From Corynebacterium freiburgense (GTDB lineage Bacteria; Actinomycetota; Actinomycetes; Mycobacteriales; Mycobacteriaceae), in contig NZ_CP047355.1 of the NCBI RefSeq assembly GCF_030408815.1, forward strand, positions 2,480,001 through 2,544,000: a stretch of DNA of 64,000 bases, read 5' to 3'. Made by a program: the position numbers and the translations under genes. Shown piece after piece: positions 52,473 through 62,342 of this stretch (positions are counted from its first letter, which is position 1; each line of letters starts with the position of its first letter). The notes beneath the pieces were generated by a model, which worked only from the letters and a program-made list of their open reading frames with translations, was not told where the DNA came from and searched no databases.

Positions 52473-54575
52473 TTAGTCGGTTTTCCCGGTGACCTGATTA
52501 ATCATCCACGCATATTCAAACGCTGTTTGGCGCCATTTGTCATATCGTCCAGAGACTCCACCATGGCCAGCAGCCATTTCAGTTTTCAGAAGAAATTCTC
52601 CACTAGTGGCGGTTGCCCGGAGGGCTGCTATCCATTTGGCTGGCTCAACATAAAGGACACGTGTGTCATTGATTGAAGTGACTGCCAGGATGTTTGGGTA
52701 TCGTTTGGCTTCGATATTCTCGTATGGAGCATAGGAAGCCATATAGTCATAGACCTTTTCGTCTGCTAGTGGGTTGCCCCATTCTTCCCATTCCACAACA
52801 GTAAGCGGCAATTCAGGCATAAGGATACTGGTCAGTGGATCTACAAATGGAACGATTGCAGCTATTGCTTGGAATCGGTCACCCGCCATATTTGCTACTG
52901 CACCCATAAGAAGTCCACCTGCTGACCCGCCATTTGCCACGAGTTTGGTTGGGTCGGTGATGTTGTGCGCAATGAGGTGGTCCGCGACGTCGATAAAGTC
53001 TGTAAAGGTGTTTTTCTTAGTGAGTATTTTGCCGGTGTCATACCAAATACGCCCCATTTCGCCACCACCTCGAACGTGCGCAATTGCAAAGATCATGCCT
53101 CGGTCAAGCATGCTTAAGCGCGCCGTAGAAAATGCCGGATCGATCGGAGTTTCGTATGATCCATAGCCATATAGGAGTGTCGGCTGGGGTTTGGAAATAT
53201 CTAGGTCTTTGCGGCAAATTATGGATACTGGGACTTGCACTCCGTCGCGGGCAGTAACCCATTCACGTCGTGCAGTGTATTCATTAGGATCATATCCACC
53301 AAGCACTTCTTGCTGTTTCAGCAGGGTTTTTTCTCCAGTTTGAATATCTAGATCATACAAGCAACTTGGGGTAAGAAAGCTGGTATATGAAAAACGGAGT
53401 TTAGGCGCTTTCCATTCTGGGTTACTTCCAGTACCTACCGAGTAAAGTTCTTCCGGGAATTCGAGTTCCTTGAATTCGGTATACCCAGGATCCAGTTTCA
53501 TAATTGCCAGCCGACCGATACCACCGGAGCGATATCCAAACGCAATATGCGTGGCGAATGTATCTACCCCTTCAATACGTACATTATCGCGATGTGGTAC
53601 GAGTACATTAAGCGATTCAAATGAGTGCAATTCATCAATGCCGCATTCAGCGAGCTCAAAATTTGGCCCACTTGCATTGTGTATTACTAGCCAACGATCC
53701 TCGTCATTTACTATGGCATGGTCCACCCCATATTCCACGCCTTCTTTTCGGGGTACTAGGCAGCGGAATTCACCTGTTGGATTTGCTAATTCCAGTACCC
53801 AAATTTCGCTGGTGATTTTTGAACCTACTTCAATAAGCAAGTATTTTTCGCTCCGAGTAGAATCCACCCCCACCCAAAAACGCTCATCTGGCTCATAGAA
53901 TACTCGTTCATCTTCACTTACTGGGGTGCCTACTTTATGTCGCCATACTGAATCTGGACGCCATGATGCATCGACCTTTTGATAGAACACATAATCGTCC
54001 CCTGCCCATACTGCCCCGGCGGCAATTCCGGGAATTTCATCGGGAAATAACTCACCGCTTTCTAGGTCTTTAATCCGGAGTGTATAGCGCTCGTTTCCTT
54101 CAGTATCAGTGGAATACGCCAGATAACGCCCGGAAACCGTAACGGATCCGGCACCGAGGGAAAAGTATTCGTGGCCTTCGGCTAGTTCATTAGCGTCTAG
54201 AATGATTTGTTCTTCGGGCAATGCACTTTCGGTGATATGCGGCGGGTTCCAGTCATGTGCTGGTACGCGGCAGGTTATACCGTAGCTTTTGCCTTCTTCG
54301 GTGCGCCCAAAGTACCACCAGTCACCGCTCCGCGATGGCACAGACATATCTGTTTCTTTAATGCGGGATTTTATTTCCTGGAAAATATTTTCCTGCAGTG
54401 TCTTTAGCTTGCTTGTCTGTGCTTCGGTATAGGCATTTTCTGCCTCAAGGTATGCGATTGTTTCGGCGGATTCTTTATCCCGCATCCACTCATAGTTGTC
54501 GATGAATTCCCGCCCATGGTGGATACGGGTATGGGGAATTTTTTGTGCCGTGGGTGGCGTTACGGAATCAGTCAT
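52473..54575 (-). CDS. ptrB: Oligopeptidase B-like S9 serine peptidase
   Basis: A 700-residue cytoplasmic prolyl-oligopeptidase-family enzyme. A seven-bladed propeller (about 75-420) caps the C-terminal hydrolase: AHVRGGGEMGR, Ser in VANGGSAGGLLMG, Asp in TSINDTRVLYVEPAKW and His in EMAAGHGGVSGRYD. It cleaves short peptides, probably after Arg/Lys. Its ATG overlaps the stop of the upstream ABC ATPase by 8 bp (ATGACTGA), so it is translationally coupled to an iron-type transporter. Confidence 0.92.
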   Translation of the reverse strand: MTDSVTPPTAQKIPHTRIHHGREFIDNYEWMRDKESAETIAYLEAENAYTEAQTSKLKTLQENIFQEIKSRIKETDMSVPSRSGDWWYFGRTEEGKSYGITCRVPAHDWNPPHITESALPEEQIILDANELAEGHEYFSLGAGSVTVSGRYLAYSTDTEGNERYTLRIKDLESGELFPDEIPGIAAGAVWAGDDYVFYQKVDASWRPDSVWRHKVGTPVSEDERVFYEPDERFWVGVDSTRSEKYLLIEVGSKITSEIWVLELANPTGEFRCLVPRKEGVEYGVDHAIVNDEDRWLVIHNASGPNFELAECGIDELHSFESLNVLVPHRDNVRIEGVDTFATHIAFGYRSGGIGRLAIMKLDPGYTEFKELEFPEELYSVGTGSNPEWKAPKLRFSYTSFLTPSCLYDLDIQTGEKTLLKQQEVLGGYDPNEYTARREWVTARDGVQVPVSIICRKDLDISKPQPTLLYGYGSYETPIDPAFSTARLSMLDRGMIFAIAHVRGGGEMGRIWYDTGKILTKKNTFTDFIDVADHLIAHNITDPTKLVANGGSAGGLLMGAVANMAGDRFQAIAAIVPFVDPLTSILMPELPLTVVEWEEWGNPLADEKVYDYMASYAPYENIEAKRYPNILAVTSINDTRVLYVEPAKWIAALRATATSGEFLLKTEMAAGHGGVSGRYDKWRQTAFEYAWMINQVTGKTD

Positions 54576-55290
54576 ACACTCCGATGGTACTCAGCGGCGT
54601 TACCACAGGAATATTGCCATCACGCAGCACTTGCGCTTCCACCCTATATACTTCGCGCAATAGGTCAGGGGTAATAACCTCTTGCGGTGTACCTTGGGTA
54701 ATCAGCTCACCTTCGTGCATCACTACCAATTCGCCACACATACGTGCGGCAAGATTAATATCGTGGATGGCCACTAAGGCTACCGCTCCTCGTTGTTGTG
54801 TCCGTTGTCGCAGCAGGTGTAAGAGAAAAAGCTGCCGGTGCAGATCTAGTGCAGAGGTTGGCTCGTCAAGCAGCATAATATTTGGTTCCGCCACCAACAT
54901 TTGCGCCACCGCCACCAACTGCCGCTGTCCTCCGGACAATTCACGGAGTCTCCGCCCAGCTACATGCCCCACACCTAATTCAGTGAGTGTCGACGCCGCC
55001 GCCTCCACCGGATGCACCGCACCGGCTCGGCGTGCGCCAACCAATACGGTTTCTAATGCACTAAGTGCGGCAGTATCTGGGATTTCCTGGGGAACATAAC
55101 CAATGTCTTTTCGTTTACCCACGAGGGATCGAATCAATGTGGATTTTCCCGAAGCATTTGGCCCTAAAAGTCCAGTGACGTGGCCGCCTTGAATTGGTCG
55201 TTCGGTGGCAAAATCTTTAAGCACCGTTTTCCGCCCATATCGAGCGGTAACTCCTTGAATAACCAGTTCTATTGGCTTGGGCGCTACCAC
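54568..55290 (-). CDS. Iron-siderophore-type ABC transporter ATPase
   Basis: A 240-residue protein starting GTG at 55290, with AGGAGG 6 bases upstream inside the permease gene; a longer frame to 56130 is a shadow of the permease. Walker A GPNASGKST, signature LRELSGGQRQLVAVAQML, Walker B IMLLDEPTSALD, H-loop AIHDINLAARM: the FepC/BtuD class. Energises import with the FecCD permease. Confidence 0.93.
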   Translation of the reverse strand: MVAPKPIELVIQGVTARYGRKTVLKDFATERPIQGGHVTGLLGPNASGKSTLIRSLVGKRKDIGYVPQEIPDTAALSALETVLVGARRAGAVHPVEAAASTLTELGVGHVAGRRLRELSGGQRQLVAVAQMLVAEPNIMLLDEPTSALDLHRQLFLLHLLRQRTQQRGAVALVAIHDINLAARMCGELVVMHEGELITQGTPQEVITPDLLREVYRVEAQVLRDGNIPVVTPLSTIGVYD

Positions 55291-56354
55291 AGTGTCCTCC
55301 TGCCAGCCATAACGATGACAATAAAAAATGGCACACCAATGAGTGCAGTAATAATCCCAATTGGCATCGCTAAACCTGGGATAATTACCAGGCTCGCGGC
55401 ATGAGATGCAGAAAGCATAAACGCCCCTGCCGCCATGGAAGCGGGCATAAAGTACCGTTGGTCTTCTCCCACGAGCATCCTTGCCACATGAGGCCCTACC
55501 AATCCAACGAATCCAATAATCCCGCAAAACGCCACTGCTGTCGCTGCGAGCAAAGATACGACAATCAAAACAATTATTCGTAGGCGCGTAACATGCACAC
55601 CAAGCGCGCGGGCGCGGGCGTCGCCAAGCCGTAATGCTGTAAGCCGCCAGGCCAATACCGCAAACAATGGGATCGCCATTGCCAATACTGCGCCAATAAC
55701 ACCATTGGCAATCCAGGTTGCACGAGTCAATGAGCCCATTGTCCAAAACACGATTTGTTGGAGTGCCTCGGTGGTAGCACGATACTGAATTAATGCCAGT
55801 AACGCTTGGAACAAAAAGACTAAACCAATACCCAATAAAATCATGGTTTCTGCGGATGCTCCGCGCACTACCGCAGCGACCACAATAATCGTGGTTGCCA
55901 GCATTGCCGCAGCCCAAGCAGTCGCAGCGAGGTTGAATTGCGGGTGACCAAGTACCGTCCATCCCAATACAATTGCCGCCGCACCGCCAAAAGCTGCGGC
56001 TGCAGAAATGCCAAGAGTGAATGGTTCTGCGAGTGGATTTCCAAGGATCGTTTGCATTTGGGCACCGGCTAATGCCAATGACATTCCCACCAGGATGGCC
56101 ATCACTGACATTGGTAATCTGAGCTTCCAAAGCACTGTGTAATCGCGCTCGCTCAGTGCGCTGGGGTCTACGATCCCGCGTACTACATCACCAACGCTAA
56201 GGTCTACTGGCCCAACGATCGTACCGATAATAAATGCGACAAGCGCCGCCAGTGTTAAACCGAAAATAATCGCCCATCTAAGAACAACAGTTCGACGATG
56301 CTCGGTAACAATTTCTTGAACTGACGGCGCTACTTGCTCAGTTGTCGTGGTCAT
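55284..56354 (-). CDS. FecCD-family ABC transporter permease
   Basis: A 356-residue protein with about ten hydrophobic helices. FecCD motifs: LRLPMSVMAILVGMSLALAGAQMQTILGNPLAEPFTLGISAAAAFG (about 80-125) and FCGIIGFVGLVGPHVARMLVGEDQRYFMP (about 275-305, ATPase-contact loop). As the only permease gene it would act as a homodimer. Overlaps both neighbours. Confidence 0.95.
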   Translation of the reverse strand: MTTTTEQVAPSVQEIVTEHRRTVVLRWAIIFGLTLAALVAFIIGTIVGPVDLSVGDVVRGIVDPSALSERDYTVLWKLRLPMSVMAILVGMSLALAGAQMQTILGNPLAEPFTLGISAAAAFGGAAAIVLGWTVLGHPQFNLAATAWAAAMLATTIIVVAAVVRGASAETMILLGIGLVFLFQALLALIQYRATTEALQQIVFWTMGSLTRATWIANGVIGAVLAMAIPLFAVLAWRLTALRLGDARARALGVHVTRLRIIVLIVVSLLAATAVAFCGIIGFVGLVGPHVARMLVGEDQRYFMPASMAAGAFMLSASHAASLVIIPGLAMPIGIITALIGVPFFIVIVMAGRRTLW

Positions 56355-57529
56355 TTGTTCTTCGGACTACTTACAAAGAACACTCCCGATGCCTCAAATG
56401 GCAGGTACTCCTTATGAGCTTCCGCTAAATGAGCCTCTGGATCAAGGTCCTTAAAGAGTTCAGGTTGGAGCCACATCGCGAATTGCTCCAACGCCAGATA
56501 ATTAAATGGCGAATCATAGAATTGGTGCCACACTGCATGTAGATCACCGTTTAATTGATCAAAACCTGGCGTTGCGCGCAACCCCTCGAGTGTTTTCTCT
56601 GAAACATCTTTTGTAGTGTCATACCCTAATTCAACATGGGGAACTACTTCAGGCTTATCTTTATCGGGCGCCCACGAGCCCCCTGTTGCAATAATCACTT
56701 CTGGTTGTTCTGCAATTATTTTCTCTGCAGTAAGGTCACCTTCATCACCATCGAGTAGGTGATCACCAAGATTGTCGCCACCGGCAAGATTAATAAGCTC
56801 GCCAAGGTTTGATTCTTTTACTGTTGCACAACAGTCTTTAAGCCCAGCCGCGCGCCATAAAAATGTCTTTGGACGTTTTTCTGCCTTTGCAGCACCTTCG
56901 CGAATGGTATCGACTGTCTTTTGCCAGTCTTCATTGAATTTTTTCGCTTGGTCTTCTTTATTAAATAACGCACCAAGCAATTCCATTGATTTTGTTGTGT
57001 TTTCCAATGGGTGCTGCCGGAAATCCGTCACCACAAATTTCAGCCCTGCGGCTTCCATTTTCTCCACCATGCCCGTTGTGGATATCGATTCATAATGGTC
57101 TGCGGTTATCACAACTACATCGGGCTCAAAGGAAACTAGATTTTCTACCGTCACATCCCCTTTAGAAAGACTGCCGATCTCCGGAACATCTTTCGTTTCA
57201 GGTACCGCTTCGATCAAATTTTTGTGGTACGTGGGGGCCGCCGTCGCCAAATCACTACCGAGGGCCACCACCTTATCCAGCGGATTATTTTTATCCAGAA
57301 TCGATGTTGCAAACACTCCGCGCCCCTCCCCGAGCACCACCCGTTCAGGGTGCTTCTCAAAGGAAACTTCCCGCCCCAACACATCTGTAACCGTTACGCT
57401 ACCAGTGCTTTTCGACGCCCCCTCACTCGCCGTTGTACTTCCCCCGCCAGTTGTCCCTGATTGCGGTGCGCTACACGCACTCAGTGTTAAACATGCCAAA
57501 ACTATGGCAGTAGCGGTTCTTTTTAACAT
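56351..57529 (-). CDS. Iron-siderophore substrate-binding lipoprotein
   Basis: A 392-residue lipoprotein. The signal peptide ends at the lipobox LTLSACS (Cys19), then a Gly/Ser/Thr linker and the PF01497 fold: VTVTDVLGREVSFEKHPERVVLGEGRG, LVSFEPDVVVITADHYES, IIAEQPEVIIATGGSW and YDSPFNYLALEQFAMWL near the C-terminus. The ligand is probably a ferric siderophore or heme. A DtxR-type box lies 62-80 bp upstream; the gene heads a four-gene operon. Confidence 0.92.
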   Translation of the reverse strand: MLKRTATAIVLACLTLSACSAPQSGTTGGGSTTASEGASKSTGSVTVTDVLGREVSFEKHPERVVLGEGRGVFATSILDKNNPLDKVVALGSDLATAAPTYHKNLIEAVPETKDVPEIGSLSKGDVTVENLVSFEPDVVVITADHYESISTTGMVEKMEAAGLKFVVTDFRQHPLENTTKSMELLGALFNKEDQAKKFNEDWQKTVDTIREGAAKAEKRPKTFLWRAAGLKDCCATVKESNLGELINLAGGDNLGDHLLDGDEGDLTAEKIIAEQPEVIIATGGSWAPDKDKPEVVPHVELGYDTTKDVSEKTLEGLRATPGFDQLNGDLHAVWHQFYDSPFNYLALEQFAMWLQPELFKDLDPEAHLAEAHKEYLPFEASGVFFVSSPKNK

Positions 57530-57590
57530 GGCTGCCCTTCATTAGTTTGAATCCGAGATCAATCTTTCGATTGGCCAAAATAAATACTAA

Positions 57591-57609
57591 TAAGGCTAGC
57601 CTTTCCTGA
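57591..57609. promoter_or_regulatory. DtxR-type iron box
   Basis: TAAGGCTAGCCTTTCCTGA matches the DtxR consensus TTAGGTTAGCCTAACCTAA at 14 of 19 positions, with the AGGCTAGCCT core intact. Position just upstream of a siderophore-type operon supports iron repression by DtxR. Confidence 0.75.
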
Positions 57610-57623
57610 CAAGAGTTTTTTCC

Positions 57624-57656
57624 CAAATAAATAAACCCTGCAGCAAAACTGCAGGG
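57624..57656 (-). terminator. purC terminator
   Basis: On the minus strand CCCTGCAG-ttttg-CTGCAGGG is followed by TTTATTTATTTGGG, 19 bp after the purC stop. Confidence 0.8.
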
Positions 57657-57674
57657 CACCTGTATTAGAAACTG

Positions 57675-58568
57675 CTATACACAGCAGCCAATCCACTCCG
57701 AGAATTTCTTTCCAGAAATCCTTTCATACGCCTCAATATAGCGTTCCCTCGTAGCCTCGATTACCGATCCAGGCAGCGGAGGTGGCGGCATCGCACTACA
57801 TTTCTCCCATCCCGATTTTGAACTCATCAACCAGTTCCGAACGTACTGTTTATCAAAACTTGGTTGAACTTTCCCCTCAACATACCCCTCAGCTGGCCAG
57901 TACCGAGACGAATCAGGCGTAAGCACCTCATCTGCCAAAACCAATTTGCCTTCTTCATCGATCCCAAATTCAAATTTGGTATCCGCGAGAATCAGCCCCT
58001 TTTCCAAGGCCAGCTCAGCAGCCTTCGAATAAATCTCCAATGTTGCTTTACGTAGTTCTTCCGCGCGAGCTTCGCCAAGTTTTTCCACTACAGCATCGAA
58101 GCTCACGTTTTCATCATGATCGCCAAGATCGGCTTTCGTGGCTGGAGTAAAAATCGGCTCCGGTAACCGCGATGCTTCCCGCAACCCTTCCGGCAGCTTT
58201 ACCCCACACACTTCCCCGGTCTCTTTGTACTCAGCCAACGCAGATCCAGTGAGATACCCACGGGCAACACATTCAAATGGAACCATGTTGAGCTTTTTGC
58301 AAACTAAAGCCCTACCCAATACTTCATCAGGGATCCGCGGATCATCCAGTGGACCCGCCAAATGATTAGGGAAATCAATAGCATCAAAAAAGAACATGCT
58401 CATTGCGGTAAGAACCCGGCCTTTATCCGGGATCTCCGTCTCCAATATGTGATCAAAAGCCGAGATGCGATCCGAAACCACCATTAATAGGGTTTCATCA
58501 TCGATTTCGTAAATCTCGCGAACCTTACCTGCAGAAAGGTGGTTATACGAGGACAGTTCTGGACGCAT
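57675..58568 (-). CDS. purC: SAICAR synthetase
   Basis: A 297-residue enzyme from ATG 58568 ([20 protein letters not shown]); the frame is open to 58616, but this is the family start. Motifs: [45 protein letters not shown] (signature), [13 protein letters not shown] and [10 protein letters not shown]. It joins CAIR and aspartate in purine synthesis. Stand-alone gene here. Confidence 0.97.
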   Translation of the reverse strand: MRPELSSYNHLSAGKVREIYEIDDETLLMVVSDRISAFDHILETEIPDKGRVLTAMSMFFFDAIDFPNHLAGPLDDPRIPDEVLGRALVCKKLNMVPFECVARGYLTGSALAEYKETGEVCGVKLPEGLREASRLPEPIFTPATKADLGDHDENVSFDAVVEKLGEARAEELRKATLEIYSKAAELALEKGLILADTKFEFGIDEEGKLVLADEVLTPDSSRYWPAEGYVEGKVQPSFDKQYVRNWLMSSKSGWEKCSAMPPPPLPGSVIEATRERYIEAYERISGKKFSEWIGCCV

Positions 58569-59253
58569 AGCAAATGATTCTAGTCCTCCCCTTCCCTCAA
58601 TGTCATTTGGTAGCAATCACAACCATAAAAACCCATTCATCAGCACATCAGCCACAAAAACCACACAACACACACAGCCCCTCAACAGCATCAATAACCA
58701 AGGAAAACGCACCCACAAAGCAGACTCTTCATACTGTCCAGCACCCCTTTAGGAGGGTACCCCTTTCTCAATTACGAGCCCCTGCTCCCCCACCCAAGCC
58801 GAACCCCTCCCTAAAGCCCAAGCAGACATCAGCTACAACGAACAACACCAACCCATTGAAATCACTTTCAATTGAGTTCTCTACCTTAAATGTGAGGCAA
58901 CGCAGACGGCTCTTCAGAAAACATCATTAGAATGGCCCAAATTTAAGTAACCTTGGACCGAAAGACCCCGAAAGGCCTGGCCGGTCTGCGCGAGCCCCAA
59001 GAATGGCACGGGAATGCCCGGGAATGCCCGGGAAAGGCAGATTTGTGTTGTGGGCTTCTGGTCTTGTGGTGTGAGCTGGGGAAATGCGGTGGTGGGTTGT
59101 GGGTGATGTGAAATCTGCCTTGTTGGGTGGTGGGGTGTGTCAGATCTGCCTGATATTTTGGGCTGGTGGGCTGAAAAACCAGGGCTTTCCGAGTATTTGA
59201 GTTGGTTTCCTGGGTGAGTTGGCTGGCTTTCCGAGCCTTCGAGCCGCATTCCC

Positions 59254-59512
59254 TGCGGTTTGATAGGCTCACCCTATTGAACTAGATATGTTTTCATCCC
59301 TACTGTCGCAGATTCCATAAAATCGCCTGAAAAAATGGAATTTGCGACAGCAAGCAACATTGCACACAATCGTTGACCTGGGGTTTGTCGCAGATTCCAT
59401 AAAAACAGCGAAAAAAATGGAATTCGTGACAGGTTCCCTACCTATCGTGTCGCAGATTCCATAAAAACAGCCGAAAAAATGGAATCTGTGACAACACGCC
59501 CAACCAGCGCCC
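59254..59512. repeat. Three-palindrome intergenic repeat, copy B
   Basis: Same order and orientation as 14513-14774: TGCGGTTTGATAGGCT lead-in, then stem-loops at 59304-59349, 59386-59431 and 59448-59493, ending ACACGCCCAACCAGCGCCC. The second stem differs by a few bases (ATGGAATTCGTGACA), while spacers and stem order are conserved. Confidence 0.85.
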
Positions 59513-59655
59513 AACCAGCGCCCAAAAAGACCAGGTCACCAGCCGCGCACAACCAAACCAACAGACACAACGGCTCCTAAAGCCAAGTGGTTTTTAACCA
59601 AGGCCCCAGTGGGAAGGCCCCAGGTGCCAAACCCTCAAGGGCAAAGCTAAATCTT

Positions 59656-59706
59656 CCCCAGCCCCAAAGGACCCCCAGCCCCAAAGGACCCCCAGCCCCA
59701 AAGGAC
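59656..59706. repeat. 17-bp tandem repeat, 3 units, downstream of purB
   Basis: CCCCAGCCCCAAAGGAC is repeated exactly at 59656, 59673 and 59690, ending 8 bp before the purB stop codon region. Non-coding. Confidence 0.85.
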
Positions 59707-59713
59707 CCCAGGT

Positions 59714-61153
59714 TTAAAGGATTTCGCCTGGTTTGTATTGTGCGGCCTCGGGGTGCCGGTATACGAGTTCTTGGATTCGGACTATTACTCGGGAGACTTG
59801 CGATTCTGCTGCACCGATAAATGCGTGGCGGTCTTCCAGGGCTTCTTGGAGTTGGCTTTCGGTAAGGGGCATTCGACTGTCTGCGGCAAGACGCTGGATT
59901 AGGTCTTGTTCGCCTCCTTGTTCGCGCATATTTAGGGCCACGGCTACGGCGTGTTCTTTAATGATTTCGTGCGCGGTTTCGCGGCCAAGGCCAGCGCGGA
60001 CTGCTTCCATTAGGATGCGGGTGGTGGCTAGGAATGGGAGGTAGCGTTCAAGTTCTCGGCTGATCATTGCGGGGAATGCACCGAATTCTTCTAGCACTGT
60101 TAAGAATGTTTCAAACATTCCATCAATTGCAAAGAAAGCGTCTGGGAGGGCCACTCGGCGTACCACCGAGCAGAATACGTCACCTTCATTCCATTGTTGG
60201 CCGGAGAGATCAGCAAGCATGGTCAGGTAGCCACGTAACACCACTTGCAGTCCGCCGACTCGTTCACATGAGCGGGCGTTCATTTTATGGGGCATGGCGG
60301 ACGAGCCAACTTGGCCTTCTTTAAATCCTTCGGTCACAATTTCATTGCCAGCCATCAGTCTAATTGTGGTGGCGAGGGAAGAAGGGCCCGCACCGAGCTG
60401 GACAAGCGCGGACACGGCGTCGAAATCCAGTGAACGTGGATACACTTGCCCTACTGAATCAAATACCCGAAGGAAGCCGAGGTGATCGGCGATGCGGGTC
60501 TCCAAAGAGGCGAGTTTCATTTCGTTTCCGCCCATAAGGTCTAGCATGTCTTGGGAGGTACCCATGGGTCCTTTTATGCCACGCAGGGGGTATCTGCCTA
60601 GGAGTTCTTCTACGCGTTCGATTCCCACAAGCATTTCGTCGGCGGCTGTGGCAAATCGCTTTCCTAATGTGGTTGCTTGAGCAGCGACATTATGGGAGCG
60701 TCCTGCCATAACTATGGATTGGTATTCGGCGGCGCGTTCGCCAATGCGCGCTACAACGGCTACGGCTTTGTCGCGAATGAGTTCAAGCGATCGGACTACT
60801 TGGAGTTGCTCTACGTTTTCAGTGAGGTCGCGGCTGGTCATTCCTTTGTGAATATGCTCGTGGCCTGCGAGTTCATTGAATTCTTCGATGCGGGCTTTTA
60901 CATCGTGGCGGGTAATGCGTTCTCGGGCGGCAATGGAATCGAGGTCAACATTGTCGATGACGGCTTCATAAGCGTCGATCACCTCAAGGGGAATATCCAC
61001 CCCCAGGTCTTTTTGTGCCTTCATAACGGCGATCCAGAGTTGCCGTTCAAGAATGATTTTTGATTCCGCACTCCACAAACTATTGAGGTCGGCAGATGCA
61101 TATCGATTGGATAGGACGTTTGCGATCTTCTTCGTTTCAGCCACGTTTTTCAT
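59714..61153 (-). CDS. purB: Adenylosuccinate lyase
   Basis: A 479-residue enzyme acting twice: SAICAR to AICAR + fumarate, and adenylosuccinate to AMP + fumarate. Fumarase-superfamily signature GSSAMPHKMNARSCER (about residue 295, mobile loop with catalytic Ser); GRSHNVAAQATTLGKRF holds the His; EHIHKGMTSRDLTENVEQ near 95. Full length. Confidence 0.96.
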   Translation of the reverse strand: MKNVAETKKIANVLSNRYASADLNSLWSAESKIILERQLWIAVMKAQKDLGVDIPLEVIDAYEAVIDNVDLDSIAARERITRHDVKARIEEFNELAGHEHIHKGMTSRDLTENVEQLQVVRSLELIRDKAVAVVARIGERAAEYQSIVMAGRSHNVAAQATTLGKRFATAADEMLVGIERVEELLGRYPLRGIKGPMGTSQDMLDLMGGNEMKLASLETRIADHLGFLRVFDSVGQVYPRSLDFDAVSALVQLGAGPSSLATTIRLMAGNEIVTEGFKEGQVGSSAMPHKMNARSCERVGGLQVVLRGYLTMLADLSGQQWNEGDVFCSVVRRVALPDAFFAIDGMFETFLTVLEEFGAFPAMISRELERYLPFLATTRILMEAVRAGLGRETAHEIIKEHAVAVALNMREQGGEQDLIQRLAADSRMPLTESQLQEALEDRHAFIGAAESQVSRVIVRIQELVYRHPEAAQYKPGEIL

Positions 61154-61183
61154 TATCGCACGACCTGGTTGTGCATGACGGTC

Positions 61184-62320
61184 TTACAGTACTTCCGCAA
61201 GTCTTGTACAGGCTTCTTCGATAAGTTCAGGCGCCACACAAAAGCTTATTCGTACATACTGATGGCCGTTGACTGGATCGAAGTCTATGCCGGGTGCGAA
61301 CGCTACTCCCGTGGCGTCGAGAAGCTCACGGCACCAGATTTCGGAATTATCTGTCAGGTGCGATACATCAACATAAAGGTAGAAACCCCCGTCCGGCGGG
61401 GCGAACTTGCCAAGCCCTAACTGTGGCAGGCGTTTTAAAAGCAGGCTTCTCGACGCCGCGTACCGCTCAACGTGCCCACGAACCTCTGCCAAGGCCTCCT
61501 CACTAAAGGAAGCGAGTGCTGCATATTGCGAAATCGCCGGTGGACACAGCGCAAGATTCGCTTCAAGATTTTCCAGTGGTTCAATAAGATATTCAGGGAC
61601 AATAAGCCAACCTAGGCGCCAGCCGGTCATAGAAAAATATTTACTTAGACTACCAACTACCACCGCTCGATCAGAGAAATTCCTGGCCGTAGCGCACTCC
61701 CTGCCATAACTAATCCCGTGATAGATCTCATCCGAAATAAGTAGGCAGCCCTTTGCTTCGCACCACTGAGCGATTCGTTGTAGTTCTTGGGGTTCAATAA
61801 TCGTTCCAGTAGGGTTATCCGGACTCGTGACTATAAGCGCCCTGGGAATAGTTTCTAAGGAATCAAGAATTTCAACAGTTGGTTGGAATCTTGTCTCTGG
61901 CCCGCATGGCACTTCCATAATCTTTACGCCGAGCGCATGGAGCGCATTCCGGTATGCGGGATAGCCTGGGCGAGTCATTGCAATCGTGTCACCCGCTTCC
62001 AAAGCAGCAAGAAACAATGCCACAAAGCCACCGGACGAACCTGTAGTAATGACAATATTATTTGCTTGTGTATCGCTGCCATACGTATTCCGATGCCATT
62101 GGGCTATGCATTCCCGCAGTTCGGGAATACCCAACGTTGGTGTATAGCCTAGGGTATGTTCAGCCAAGCACTTTTGCGCATGTGTAACCACAGCCTGTGG
62201 CGCGCCCGTTGCTGGCTGACCAACACACATTGCGATTGCATTGGGTTTCGCTTGCGCAGCAGCAAGAATCTGCATGACGCGAAACGGTTCAATCTGGCTT
62301 CGGGCACTCACAAAACTCAT
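61184..62320 (-). CDS. Class I/II PLP aminotransferase
   Basis: A 378-residue protein from ATG 62320 (MSFVSARSQIEPFRVMQIL). Fold-I motifs: VITTGSSGGFVALFLAALEAGD, SPDNPTGTIIEP with Asn, DEIYHGISYG with Asp/Tyr, and the PLP Lys in VVGSLSKYFSMTGWRLGW. The substrate amino acid is not clear. In C. glutamicum an aminotransferase gene sits beside purB, so this is backbone. 30 bp upstream of purB. Confidence 0.9.
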   Translation of the reverse strand: MSFVSARSQIEPFRVMQILAAAQAKPNAIAMCVGQPATGAPQAVVTHAQKCLAEHTLGYTPTLGIPELRECIAQWHRNTYGSDTQANNIVITTGSSGGFVALFLAALEAGDTIAMTRPGYPAYRNALHALGVKIMEVPCGPETRFQPTVEILDSLETIPRALIVTSPDNPTGTIIEPQELQRIAQWCEAKGCLLISDEIYHGISYGRECATARNFSDRAVVVGSLSKYFSMTGWRLGWLIVPEYLIEPLENLEANLALCPPAISQYAALASFSEEALAEVRGHVERYAASRSLLLKRLPQLGLGKFAPPDGGFYLYVDVSHLTDNSEIWCRELLDATGVAFAPGIDFDPVNGHQYVRISFCVAPELIEEACTRLAEVL

Positions 62321-62342
62321 ATAGCCATGGTAATGCCCGCGC

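Larger units (their letters stand above)
58569..59713. other. 1.1-kb non-coding region between purC and purB
   Basis: No credible gene. It holds the AAAGGCAGAT/ATCTGCCT motifs (59033-59155), the three-palindrome repeat copy B (59254-59512) and a 17-bp tandem repeat (59656-59706). Confidence 0.6.

Noticed and set aside
54568..56130. A 520-residue frame as a long fusion ABC protein.
   Set aside because: The part above 55290 is an alternate frame of the FecCD permease. A GTG with an ideal AGGAGG site marks the real ATPase start.
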